Part shown: positions 1 through 6,698 of the stretch, piece by piece
Numbering within the stretch: the first letter of the stretch is position 1
How the letters are laid out: each line of letters starts with the position of its first letter
Assembly: GCA_014376885.1 (NCBI GenBank)
Contig: JACMQR010000104.1
Location: 1-19,641 of the forward strand
Origin: Polaromonas sp.
GTDB lineage: Bacteria; Pseudomonadota; Gammaproteobacteria; Burkholderiales; Burkholderiaceae_C
DNA: 19,641 nt
Direction of reading: 5' to 3'
Translations under genes and position numbers: made by a program
Notes under the pieces: generated by a model
What the model was told of the DNA's origin: nothing
Database searches by the model: none
The model's input: only the letters and a program-made list of their open reading frames with translations

Positions 1-69
1 GAATCCATTGCTCGACGGCCTGCTCGTCATAGCGCTTGGATTTGCCTATCGTGCAGCAAGACGGCAGGT

Positions 70-114
70 TTGAAAATCCTTGTGTCGGTGGTTCGATTCC
101 GCCCCAGGCCACCA
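70..114 (+). pseudogene. 3' half of tRNA-Phe(GAA), probable attachment-site remnant
   Basis: The segment folds as the 3' part of a class I tRNA: anticodon loop TTGAAAA (70-76, anticodon GAA at 72-74), anticodon-stem 3' strand TCCTT (77-81), short variable region GTGTC (82-86), T-stem GGTGG/CCGCC closing loop TTCGATT (87-103), acceptor 3' strand CCAGGCC (104-110), discriminator A and CCA (112-114). A normal D-arm and a paired 5' anticodon-stem strand are missing: the bases before the loop (CAGGT) pair poorly with TCCTT. A GGCCTG at 17-22 could pair with the acceptor strand, but it lies about 20 nt too far upstream and has no D-arm behind it. Tyrosine integrases commonly cross over in the anticodon loop or T-arm and leave a tRNA 3' end behind, so I infer an att scar. 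A decayed tRNA copy is the alternative. Confidence 0.7.
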
Positions 115-145
115 TATAAAGTTTCGCGGAAGTCCGACGAAGTCC

Positions 146-181
146 AAAAGCCCTCAGGTATCAATACCTTAGGACTTTTTT
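146..181 (+). terminator. Rho-independent terminator after the tRNA-Phe fragment
   Basis: AAAAG (146-150) pairs with CTTTT (175-179), CCT (152-154) with AGG (171-173), and AGGTA (156-160) with TACCT (165-169) around a TCAA loop, with two single mismatches. The T-run 176-181 follows the stem. Its place 32 bp after the CCA suggests it is the former tRNA-Phe terminator. Confidence 0.75.
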
Positions 182-802
182 GCTTGGGTCCGTTCGAAAA
201 ATTCCGACCCGAACCAGAGCCTTGGCGGGTAGGCTGAATCGCGACGCGCTTTCCAGTCGTTGGAGAGCCTTCAGCGTAAGCCACAAGGCCCCAGCAGCTA
301 AAAGCCACTCCCGTGTGAATTGTCGAAGGCCTGCTAGTGTGTGGGAAATGCGAGGCGGCGCCTTGCACGAAACTCTCGCCGGGATTGCGCTTTAGGCGGG
401 GAAAACTGGCATGGTCAGTTCCTTTCAGCGGCAAGGCATTGCCGTGCCGGTCCATGCCTCCGGTGATGTCTGACGGCTGCCCGGCTGGTTTTCTTGTAAG
501 ACGTCCAACCCATCGCTGACAACGGGCTAAAACCTTCATCGTCGACTTGACCTGCATAAATAGCGACTTCAGGCGGACGACAATTTCGCCTTAATTGTGA
601 TTTCTACCACTAGACACGCATGTTGCGCGTAAGGAACGCTCTTGTTTGCGTTTATTAGCGCATAATTTGCAATGTACGGATGCAAAGCACCCGTACAGGT
701 TCGGTGATCGGTCAGTTTCGCATGCTACGGCAGTACTTTTGATGTTTGTTGTGCTTTCGGGACCCTGTCGCTTTTGTTTTTGTGTTTTAGAGGAGTCCCT
801 TC
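182..802. other. Intergenic stretch with the leader of the RRM gene
   Basis: No reading frame here resembles a known protein, and the short frames present lack ribosome binding sites. The last ~160 bp form the probable leader of the RRM gene. A hairpin at 673-697 has a TGTACGG/CCGTACA stem continued by TGC/GCA with an AAA loop. It is followed by a T-rich stretch (about 735-790) before the ribosome binding site AGGAG (791-795). TTGTTT (642-647) and CATAAT or TAATTT (661-668) look promoter-like, but their spacing (13-15 bp) is too short to call. Confidence 0.5.
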
Positions 803-1258
803 ATGGGCAACAAACTATACGTCGGCAACCTGCCATACACGGTGCGTGACGAAGATCTGCAGCAGTCTTTTGGCCAATTCGGCGCTGTCACCAGTGCAAA
901 AGTCATGATGGAGCGCGACACCGGCCGCTCCAAAGGCTTTGGATTCGTTGAAATGGCCAGCGACGCAGAAGCGCAAGCAGCCATCAACGGCATGAACGGT
1001 CAGCCTTTGGGCGGCCGCAGCATCACTGTGAATGAAGCTCGTCCCATGGAGGCACGTCCTCCACGCACCGGCGGCTTTGGTGGCGGCGGCAGCGGTGGCG
1101 GCTACGGCGGCGGCGGCGGCGGTGACCGCTCTGGCGGCGGCTACGGCGGCGGTGGCGGTGGCGGCGGTCGCTCTGGCGGCGGCGGCTACGGCGGCGGTGA
1201 TCGTTCCGGCGGCGGCGGCTACGGCGGCGGCGGCGGTGGTGGTCGCGGCGGCTACTAA
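803..1258 (+). CDS. Glycine-rich RRM RNA-binding protein
   Basis: The 151-residue protein has one N-terminal RNA recognition motif (about residues 4-80) with RNP2 LYVGNL (5-10) and RNP1 KGFGFVEM (44-51), both carrying the aromatic residues that stack on RNA bases. From about residue 90 to the end it is nearly pure Gly with Arg, Ser, Tyr and Asp in repeats such as RSGGGGYGGG, a low-complexity tail typical of cold-inducible glycine-rich RNA-binding proteins. The start is fixed by AGGAG (791-795) seven bases upstream. It is cytoplasmic, and the family is thought to act as an RNA chaperone or in post-transcriptional control at low temperature; the RNA targets cannot be read from sequence. It is monocistronic: a long leader precedes it and a strong terminator follows. 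Confidence 0.95.
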   Translation: MGNKLYVGNLPYTVRDEDLQQSFGQFGAVTSAKVMMERDTGRSKGFGFVEMASDAEAQAAINGMNGQPLGGRSITVNEARPMEARPPRTGGFGGGGSGGGYGGGGGGDRSGGGYGGGGGGGGRSGGGGYGGGDRSGGGGYGGGGGGGRGGY

Positions 1259-1338
1259 GCTTCAAAAAATCCAGCCAATTGCAAAGGCTCTGCTGAGATA
1301 AGCGGTCACCTTCAAATTGTGCAGGACAAATTGTCAAA

Positions 1339-1369
1339 GGCTTCAAAACTTAGGTTTTGAAGCCTTTTT
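1339..1369 (+). terminator. Rho-independent terminator of the RRM gene
   Basis: A perfect 11-bp stem, GGCTTCAAAAC (1339-1349) with GTTTTGAAGCC (1354-1364), closes a TTAG loop and is followed directly by five T (1365-1369). It lies 80 bp after the RRM stop codon. Confidence 0.92.
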
Positions 1370-1699
1370 ACATTGGCGCGCCAAGTTCAATACTTAAGAA
1401 AGCCCGGGTTGAACTGTCAACGCAGTTGCAGGGATTGACATAAGCCCGGCTGCATTTTTTTCGGTAGCCACGCGGGTTCTTTAACCCCTTGAAGCGGTCA
1501 ACGACTGCGCACTTCAAGCGAGAAATTTGAACAATGTGATGATTTGTATTCGACAGCTCTCAGGAGTTGGGTGCCATTTGCAATGGTTACATCTCTTGCA
1601 ATAGTTTCTCCCTATGCTTTCCGCTTTACCGACCTTAGACTTGAGTTTAATAAGCTGGGATAAAAGCTTACTAGAAAGCTTTCGTTTTAAAGGCGGTAT
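1370..1699. promoter_or_regulatory. Upstream region of the lipoprotein gene with repeats and a weak promoter
   Basis: No gene is visible. Direct repeats TTGCAATGGTT (1578-1588) and TTGCAATAGTT (1596-1606) start 18 bp apart, and the first overlaps a dyad CCATT-TGC-AATGG (1574-1586). A possible sigma-70 pair is TTAGAC (1635-1640) and GATAAA (1659-1664) with an 18-bp spacer, which is weak. An inverted repeat AAAGCTT/AAGCTTT (1663-1669, 1676-1682) lies just before the ribosome binding site AGGCGG (1691-1696). The layout resembles a regulated promoter, but no regulator can be named. Confidence 0.35.
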
Positions 1700-2944
1700 A
1701 TGGGCATGCAGTATAAATCAAGGTTAACCGGAATTGCAATCGGGGTGCTCTGCGTTTCAACGTTGTACGCATGCGGCGGAGGATCGGCTAACCAAGACGT
1801 TATTGGACAACCATTAACGCCCAAGCTGGCTGCAGCGGTTGTACTGAATGATGGCACCGGCCTTGGCATGGCCGCCTTTCCCAAGGGTGCTGCTGTTTCT
1901 GGCGGCCAAGGGCAGCCAGTGCAGGGTCTTTCCTGCTTGAAGCCGGATAAATCTTCGCCGGCTTTTAGTTATGCTCACCTGAATTTGGTCGTCGACGGAC
2001 AGCAAATTACAGTGCCGGAAAACATCGGACTGGTTAGCCAAGGCAACCTCGGAATTGCTGATCCGGAGTCAAGAGCGATAGGTTGCGCTTATCCAGTGTT
2101 GACGTCTGACACCAGTGGCAAAATACGCACCCAAGCGGGAAATGCACAGCCCTATACCCTCGGGCAATTTTTTGCATTATGGGGCCAGCCGCTTGCTGAA
2201 GCCAATGTGGCGGGGTATACCGGCAAGGCAGTGAAGGTGTTTGTCAAGGACGGAACTGTCCTGTCAGAATACAGCGGCAGCCTGGAGGCATTGCCCTTGA
2301 CTGCAAACCGTGAAATCACGATTCAGATTGGTTCGGCACTGACGCTAATACCAAATTTTGAATGGAGTGATCCACCTCGGATGTCTACCACACCGGTGGT
2401 CATCAAGCGCGGTGCGACAGGGCCTTCAAACGGACAAAGTGGTCTCGAAGACAACCTTTTCAATAACAAAGGAGGTCAAGGCGATGCTGTGGACAGCCTG
2501 CTTTGCTATGGACCTCGAAACCAAAGCCAGTTCAAGGAGCTCTATCATGTCCACTCCCACCTTGCCATATACAAAGATGGCGTAAGGCTGTCGGTTCCGC
2601 CATTCATTGGAATAGTAGGAAACGATGAGGTTCCCAGTACGTTTTGCGTTTATCCACTCCACAACCACGATGCCACAGGAACAATCCATGTTGAGCCAGT
2701 GAACAACAATATGGTTACGCTGGGTCAATTTTTCAAAATATGGGGACAGCCGTTAACCAGAACAAACGTGGCGGGACAGGCGGGCATGCCGGTGGTCATA
2801 TATATCAAAGATGGTGGAAATCTTCGCAAGTATCAGGGTGACCCCTCTGACATCGAACTGAAATCATATAGGTCTATCGTGGTTCAACTGGGAACGCCAC
2901 TGACTGAAATACCGGTATTCGATTTGGCCGATCAGCTTCAGTAA
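1700..2944 (+). CDS. Predicted lipoprotein with two tandem copies of a His-motif domain
   Basis: The 414-residue product has a short basic start, a hydrophobic stretch (about 10-22) and a lipobox LYAC with Cys25, followed by GGGS, so it is probably a lipid-anchored envelope protein. The body holds two related ~135-residue domains (about 79-222 and 269-407). Shared landmarks are Cys-x-Tyr-Pro, TLGQFF..WGQPL, NVAG and a KDG turn. The second copy carries HVHSHL (282-288), HNHD (321-324) and IHVE (329-332), a possible metal site. The first lacks these histidines (YAHLNL, TSDTSGKIRTQ). I know similar His-containing domains as uncharacterised proteins but cannot name a function. The second ATG at 1706 fits the AGGCGG ribosome binding site better (9 bp) than the first (3 bp). 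It stands alone, at about 50% GC. Confidence 0.85.
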   Translation: MGMQYKSRLTGIAIGVLCVSTLYACGGGSANQDVIGQPLTPKLAAAVVLNDGTGLGMAAFPKGAAVSGGQGQPVQGLSCLKPDKSSPAFSYAHLNLVVDGQQITVPENIGLVSQGNLGIADPESRAIGCAYPVLTSDTSGKIRTQAGNAQPYTLGQFFALWGQPLAEANVAGYTGKAVKVFVKDGTVLSEYSGSLEALPLTANREITIQIGSALTLIPNFEWSDPPRMSTTPVVIKRGATGPSNGQSGLEDNLFNNKGGQGDAVDSLLCYGPRNQSQFKELYHVHSHLAIYKDGVRLSVPPFIGIVGNDEVPSTFCVYPLHNHDATGTIHVEPVNNNMVTLGQFFKIWGQPLTRTNVAGQAGMPVVIYIKDGGNLRKYQGDPSDIELKSYRSIVVQLGTPLTEIPVFDLADQLQ

Positions 2945-3584
2945 GCTGCCTTGAATTAAAAATTCAGGACAGGCTTGGCAACCATAATAGCCGGGCAGTT
3001 ATTGGCTGCTTGATTTTTTAAAGCACCAAAAATCGTTGCCTTCAACCATGTTGTTTTTGCGGAGGGGTACCGGTCCGTCGGCACACTCTGCTGGGCGTCG
3101 AACAGTTAATTATGAATTGACAGGCACTGCGACTTGGTTTTGCACCTGCTGCTATAAATGCTGGCCATGTTGGCTCCTTGATCTTTATCAGGTATCTTTC
3201 GAAAGTTGATTTTTGGCCTCGCTTTTTTGGATCCTGTGAATGCTTCTGGCTGTACAGGGCTTGCAGCAGTTGCTTGTGTCATGCTCAAGGGCGAAACATT
3301 GCGTTTTGCTGAAGTACCTTTTCAAGAATCAATAGTCCGTTCGGGCAATGGCTTTTGCCGGGTGACCTGTTTACTATTTGCTTACATCTTGCGCTGCGAA
3401 TCTACTCGCGCGACTGGCATCTGTTTTCTGTAATTTTCAGCCGGCTTTAAATTAGGTTTTTTGTGGGTCGGTGAGAAGTCATTAGGAATGCGGCCTTGGG
3501 CGGGACGGGGTGAGGTGGTAGTTTTTTGATAAACGGTGTCATTGCACGCAAGTAAATGACATGAAGCAACTGCGGATTTTATAA
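2945..3584. other. AT-richer gap before the sulfur-carrier operon
   Basis: About 640 bp with no convincing gene: the short frames on both strands lack a ribosome binding site, recognisable motifs or normal composition. Just after the lipoprotein stop is a hairpin (about 2943-2976, core TGAATT-AAA-AATTCA). A second weak one, GCAG/CTGC (2995-3009), is followed by T-rich 3014-3019, and either may end the lipoprotein transcript. One sampled line (3001-3060) is about 37% GC. The promoter of the downstream operon should lie here, but no well-spaced -35/-10 pair was found. Confidence 0.5.
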
Positions 3585-3854
3585 ATGACCATATTGATTG
3601 TGCCAAGCTCATTGCGTCGCTACTCAAACCAGCAAGCCCGCCTTACTCTGATGGCGAGCAGCATCGACGAACTTCTCGAGCGGTTTATTCATGACTCGTC
3701 CGAACTGCGAAATTTTCTTTTTTCCGGAAAAGTACTGCGCAAGTTTGTCATTGTCAGCAAAAACGGCCAGGACATACGTCTGCTCGATGGACTGCTGACA
3801 CCGGTGTGCGCGACTGACGAGGTGCACATCATTGCAGGTGTGGCAGGGGGATGA
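3585..3854 (+). CDS. MoaD/ThiS-like ubiquitin-fold sulfur carrier protein
   Basis: The 89-residue protein has the size of the MoaD/ThiS/CysO family and ends in VAGG, the Gly-Gly tail that such carriers need for adenylation by an E1-like enzyme and conversion to a thiocarboxylate. A hydrophobic N-terminal strand (TILIVPSSLRR) and the end DEVHIIAGVAGG fit a beta-grasp fold. Its stop codon overlaps the start of the adenylyltransferase gene in ATGA (3851-3854), a sign of translational coupling and of a dedicated pair. A weak ribosome binding site, GCGGA (3572-3576), lies eight bases before the ATG. No moaE, moaA, moaC or thiG is present, so the sulfur acceptor is unknown. It could serve molybdopterin synthesis, but the setting argues for another pathway. 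Confidence 0.85.
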   Translation: MTILIVPSSLRRYSNQQARLTLMASSIDELLERFIHDSSELRNFLFSGKVLRKFVIVSKNGQDIRLLDGLLTPVCATDEVHIIAGVAGG

Positions 3855-5044
3855 ACGCGTCCTCTCATACAGCCTTGTTGCCCACCCTTAACAGCAGTGA
3901 GCTCAAGCGTTTTGGACGTCACCTGATCCTGCCCGAGTTTGGCCTTGCTGCACAGCAGCGGCTGAAGGCGGGTAGTGTGCTTCTTATCGGTCTTGGCGGC
4001 TTGGGCAGCCCAAGCTCGCTTTACCTGGCGGCCGCAGGAGTGGGAAGAATCGGCATTGTGGATGCCGACGTGGTTGAAGAGACCAATCTTCAGCGACAAA
4101 TCGTGCACGGCCACGCCATGCTGGGGCACATGAAGACGGAAAGCGCAGCTGCGCGCATGCTGGATATCAATCCCGACCTGCAGATTGAGCGCCATGATGT
4201 TCGATTCACTATTGACAATGCGATCGACCTGATTTCACAGTACGACGTGATTGTTGATGGAACAGACAACTTTCCGACCCGCTATCTGGTGAACGACACC
4301 TGCGTAAAACTTGGAAAGCCCAATGTCTATGGCGGCGTTCTTCGGTTCGATGGCCAGCTCAGCGTGTTCGATGCCCGTCATGGGCCGTGCTACCGCTGCC
4401 TTTTCCCCGAGCCGCCGCCGATGGAATTTGCGCCCAACTGTGCAGAGGCCGGCGTGCTGGGCGTCTTGCCCGGCGTGATCGGGTCGCTTCAGGCAACCGA
4501 GGTGATCAAACTGCTCACCGGTGTCGGCACCCCGATGATTGGCCGAATGCTGGTTTATGACGGGCTTGACCTTAGTTTCACGACGATCGAAGTCGCGAAA
4601 GCCACCGATTGCCCGATTTGCAGCCTGGCCAGCGAAAACATCAAGCTCCAGGAAACCGTCATGGCTTGCGGGGCTCCAGTGGGCCGGTCGATTTCAGCCT
4701 CGGACTTGCAGTCGAGGCTGGCTGCTGGTGACGACCTGGTCGTGGTGGACGTACGCAATCCTGGCGAATGGCTGGCTGGCACCATTTCGGGCGCGATCGG
4801 CTTGCCGAAGCCGCAAATCGAGCAAGCCTTGATACAAGCCGGCGCGCCGCCTCTGCCCAAGGACCGTGACCTGGTGCTGGTCTGCCAGTCCGGAATGCGC
4901 AGCAGCGCGATCATCAAGTCGCTGGTCGCGGCGGGTTACGACGCCGGGCGTCTTTACAACCTGGAACTCGGCATGGCTGCATGGCCGGGCGAGGTGCACC
5001 CGCTTGGCGACAAACATTGGCTGCTGCACAAGGCAGGCCACTGA
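3851..5044 (+). CDS. moeB: MoeB/ThiF-type adenylyltransferase with C-terminal rhodanese domain
   Basis: The 397-residue protein is an E1-like enzyme fused to a rhodanese domain, like MOCS3/Uba4 and actinobacterial MoeZ. Residues about 15-260 form the ThiF fold: nucleotide-binding GLGGLGS (47-53), VDGTDNF (135-141), a conserved Cys in NCAEAG (197) and two Cys-x2-Cys pairs (180/183 and 254/257) that would bind zinc. Residues about 281-385 are the rhodanese domain with active-site loop CQSGMRS (Cys345). Known relatives adenylate the C-terminal Gly of a sulfur carrier and pass persulfide sulfur from the rhodanese Cys to form a thiocarboxylate; all needed residues are present. The gene overlaps the carrier gene by 4 bp and precedes the SDR gene by 74 bp. 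The moeB symbol reflects homology; the physiological pathway is not shown. Confidence 0.92.
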   Translation: MNASSHTALLPTLNSSELKRFGRHLILPEFGLAAQQRLKAGSVLLIGLGGLGSPSSLYLAAAGVGRIGIVDADVVEETNLQRQIVHGHAMLGHMKTESAAARMLDINPDLQIERHDVRFTIDNAIDLISQYDVIVDGTDNFPTRYLVNDTCVKLGKPNVYGGVLRFDGQLSVFDARHGPCYRCLFPEPPPMEFAPNCAEAGVLGVLPGVIGSLQATEVIKLLTGVGTPMIGRMLVYDGLDLSFTTIEVAKATDCPICSLASENIKLQETVMACGAPVGRSISASDLQSRLAAGDDLVVVDVRNPGEWLAGTISGAIGLPKPQIEQALIQAGAPPLPKDRDLVLVCQSGMRSSAIIKSLVAAGYDAGRLYNLELGMAAWPGEVHPLGDKHWLLHKAGH

Positions 5045-5118
5045 CAGCAAGCCCGCCACCATGGCAAAACGGTGTCAATGCCGTTGTTCACATTCACAAA
5101 ATCGGGGAGGAAATTCTC

Positions 5119-6690
5119 ATGGACGCTGCACGAACAGTCCCTGTAGGCGAAGACATTATTTGCAAAATTGCTGCTTTGGCGCCTTGTGGCGTTGTCTCGG
5201 GGCCTCAAGCCCTCGAGCAACTCAAGGCTGCCACTCAGGAACTGATAGCGGTATACAAGGCTGAGGGACGGCTGGAACAAAATCCTGCTGCGCTGGCAAT
5301 GAACCGCACCGTGGACCTGCACAGCGAAGCGGCTGGCATTCGCCTTCAGGGGCGCCGGGTGATGGTCACTGGCGGCGCAGGCTGCGTCGGCTCACGCCTG
5401 ATTCCCTTGCTGGCGCAGCTTGGCGCGGTCGATATTGCAATTGTCGATATTGCCGAGTTGAGCAGCGGCAGCTCTGCGCTGGCCGGCACGGCGCGGCAAA
5501 CGCTCTACCGGGTCGACATCCGGGATACGGCCGCGCTTGATGCGGTGTTTGTGGACTTCAAGCCGCATATTGTGTTCCATCTGGCCGGCATTCGCGAGCC
5601 CGGACGGGCGGAGTCAGTGGTGCGCGACGCGATTGAAACGAATGTCTTCGGCACTCGCAATCTGATCGAAGCCTGCTTGGCGCATGCGGTTGAGGATGCT
5701 GTGTATTCCTCGACCGGAAAGTGCTTTGCCTATCTTTCCGATCATGTGTACACCGGCAGCAAAAAGCTGGCCGAGGCGCAGTGGGTGGTTGCCGCGCGCA
5801 ACAGTTCGACAACAAGGTTTCGCTGCACCCGTTTTACCCACATCATGGAAAACGGACTGGTTGCGCAGGACATCGCCCAGGGCATTGACGAGGGGCTGGT
5901 CGGGCTGCATGGACCTGACCGGTACTTCAATATTCAGAACCTGCGCCAGGCAACGCACCTGCTGGTCAATGCCCTGGTGCTGGCCCGGCAAACGCCAGCC
6001 GACGGGTTTTGGTCAGCCGTTGACCTGGGCTGGCCTGTCAATACGCTGGAGCTGGCGCTCTACCGCATCGAGTGCGATGCGTCGCACGCCGCCATCTGTT
6101 TTCTTGGCGTGCCCAAGGGTTACGACGAGGCATTTTTCCGGGGCCAGTTTCCCTGGGGCGATCAGGGCGAATACCATCCCCTGATCAATGCGCTGGAAGC
6201 CCCGAGCGGCTTTGAAGACAGCACCGGCACCATGGTCGGTGCCAGGGTGCCACCGTTCAGCCAGGCCGAGTTGGAGGCCGAGCTGGGCAAGCTCCGGACA
6301 AAGCTGCAGCAGGCGGCGATTGGCATGGCCGGTATGAAGCAAGCCCTGGCGGATGCGGTTGCTGGTCTGGCGCGATCGGTTTTTGGTGCGGCCGACCTGG
6401 CGCGGCTGATCGAAGTGTTGTGGTCGGGCGCTGCGCCGGCCTGGGCGGGTCCGAATGCCAGCGAAGCCAAACGGTTTTATTTGCTGATTGGCCTGTTGGC
6501 TGACGCTGTCGCTGCGCGGATGAGCGACTCCCCCGGGGCGGCAATCACCGCCCAAGAACGGGACAAGCTCCTGGAAGTGGGTCAGACTCTGCTCAAGGTG
6601 GACAAGCTTGCAGTGCAGCACAAGCGCCTGAGCGATGTTCTGGCGCCTGTTGAATTGAGCCGTAACAACGGGTTGGCTTGTAGCGTTTGA
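5119..6690 (+). CDS. Extended SDR, sugar-nucleotide dehydratase/epimerase-like, with C-terminal extension
   Basis: This 523-residue protein has a short N-terminal region (1-75), then an extended SDR domain (about 78-340) with the NAD(P) motif TGGAGCVG (84-91), an acidic strand end IVD (108-110), VDIRD (132-136), HLAG (154-157), STGK (198-201) and the catalytic-type YTGSK (Tyr211, Lys215). The best fit is the CapD/FlaA1-like group of nucleotide-sugar 4,6-dehydratases and epimerases. A conserved-looking segment FPWGDQGEYHPLINALE (344-360) follows, then a helical, Ala/Leu-rich part (378-523) with no motif I recognise. GGGGAGG (5104-5110) eight bases upstream fixes the start; the frame also runs upstream into the previous gene, which I reject as coding. 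The substrate is unknown. Clustering with a sulfur carrier and its E1 suggests a sulfur-containing product, an inference only. Confidence 0.88.
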   Translation: MDAARTVPVGEDIICKIAALAPCGVVSGPQALEQLKAATQELIAVYKAEGRLEQNPAALAMNRTVDLHSEAAGIRLQGRRVMVTGGAGCVGSRLIPLLAQLGAVDIAIVDIAELSSGSSALAGTARQTLYRVDIRDTAALDAVFVDFKPHIVFHLAGIREPGRAESVVRDAIETNVFGTRNLIEACLAHAVEDAVYSSTGKCFAYLSDHVYTGSKKLAEAQWVVAARNSSTTRFRCTRFTHIMENGLVAQDIAQGIDEGLVGLHGPDRYFNIQNLRQATHLLVNALVLARQTPADGFWSAVDLGWPVNTLELALYRIECDASHAAICFLGVPKGYDEAFFRGQFPWGDQGEYHPLINALEAPSGFEDSTGTMVGARVPPFSQAELEAELGKLRTKLQQAAIGMAGMKQALADAVAGLARSVFGAADLARLIEVLWSGAAPAWAGPNASEAKRFYLLIGLLADAVAARMSDSPGAAITAQERDKLLEVGQTLLKVDKLAVQHKRLSDVLAPVELSRNNGLACSV

Positions 6691-6698
6691 TCAAACGC
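6683..6698. repeat. Perfect 16-bp palindrome over the SDR stop codon
   Basis: GCGTTTGA (6683-6690) is followed directly by its reverse complement TCAAACGC (6691-6698), and the TGA stop is the last triplet of the left arm. No T-run follows, so it is not a typical terminator. It may be an operator, an mRNA 3'-end structure or chance. Confidence 0.6.

Noticed and set aside
1..73. Open plus-strand frame ending in a TGA at 71-73, possibly the tail of a gene cut by the window edge
   Set aside because: Only 23 codons are visible, with no recognisable motif; an open stretch of this length is expected by chance.
17..114. A complete tRNA-Phe gene using GGCCTG at 17-22 as 5' acceptor strand
   Set aside because: It would be 98 nt long, lacks a D-arm and a paired anticodon-stem 5' strand, and the seventh acceptor pair is C-C.
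27..557. Minus-strand frame of 176 codons containing GRNRTTDTRIF
   Set aside because: That peptide is the familiar antisense translation of tRNA-Phe; the frame has no ribosome binding site or homology beyond it.
1078..1255. CRISPR-like regular repeats
   Set aside because: The repeats are in-frame glycine codons of the RRM protein, without constant repeat and spacer lengths.
3134..3150. Sigma-54-like GG-N10-GC spacing
   Set aside because: The -24 half is poor, and it lies about 440 bp from the next gene.
3106..3433. Small frames on both strands in the gap before the sulfur-carrier gene
   Set aside because: No ribosome binding sites, a non-ATG start for the minus-strand one, and no family resemblance.
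4981..5118. Upstream extension of the SDR frame
   Set aside because: It lies out of frame over the end of the E1-rhodanese gene; a strong ribosome binding site precedes the ATG at 5119.
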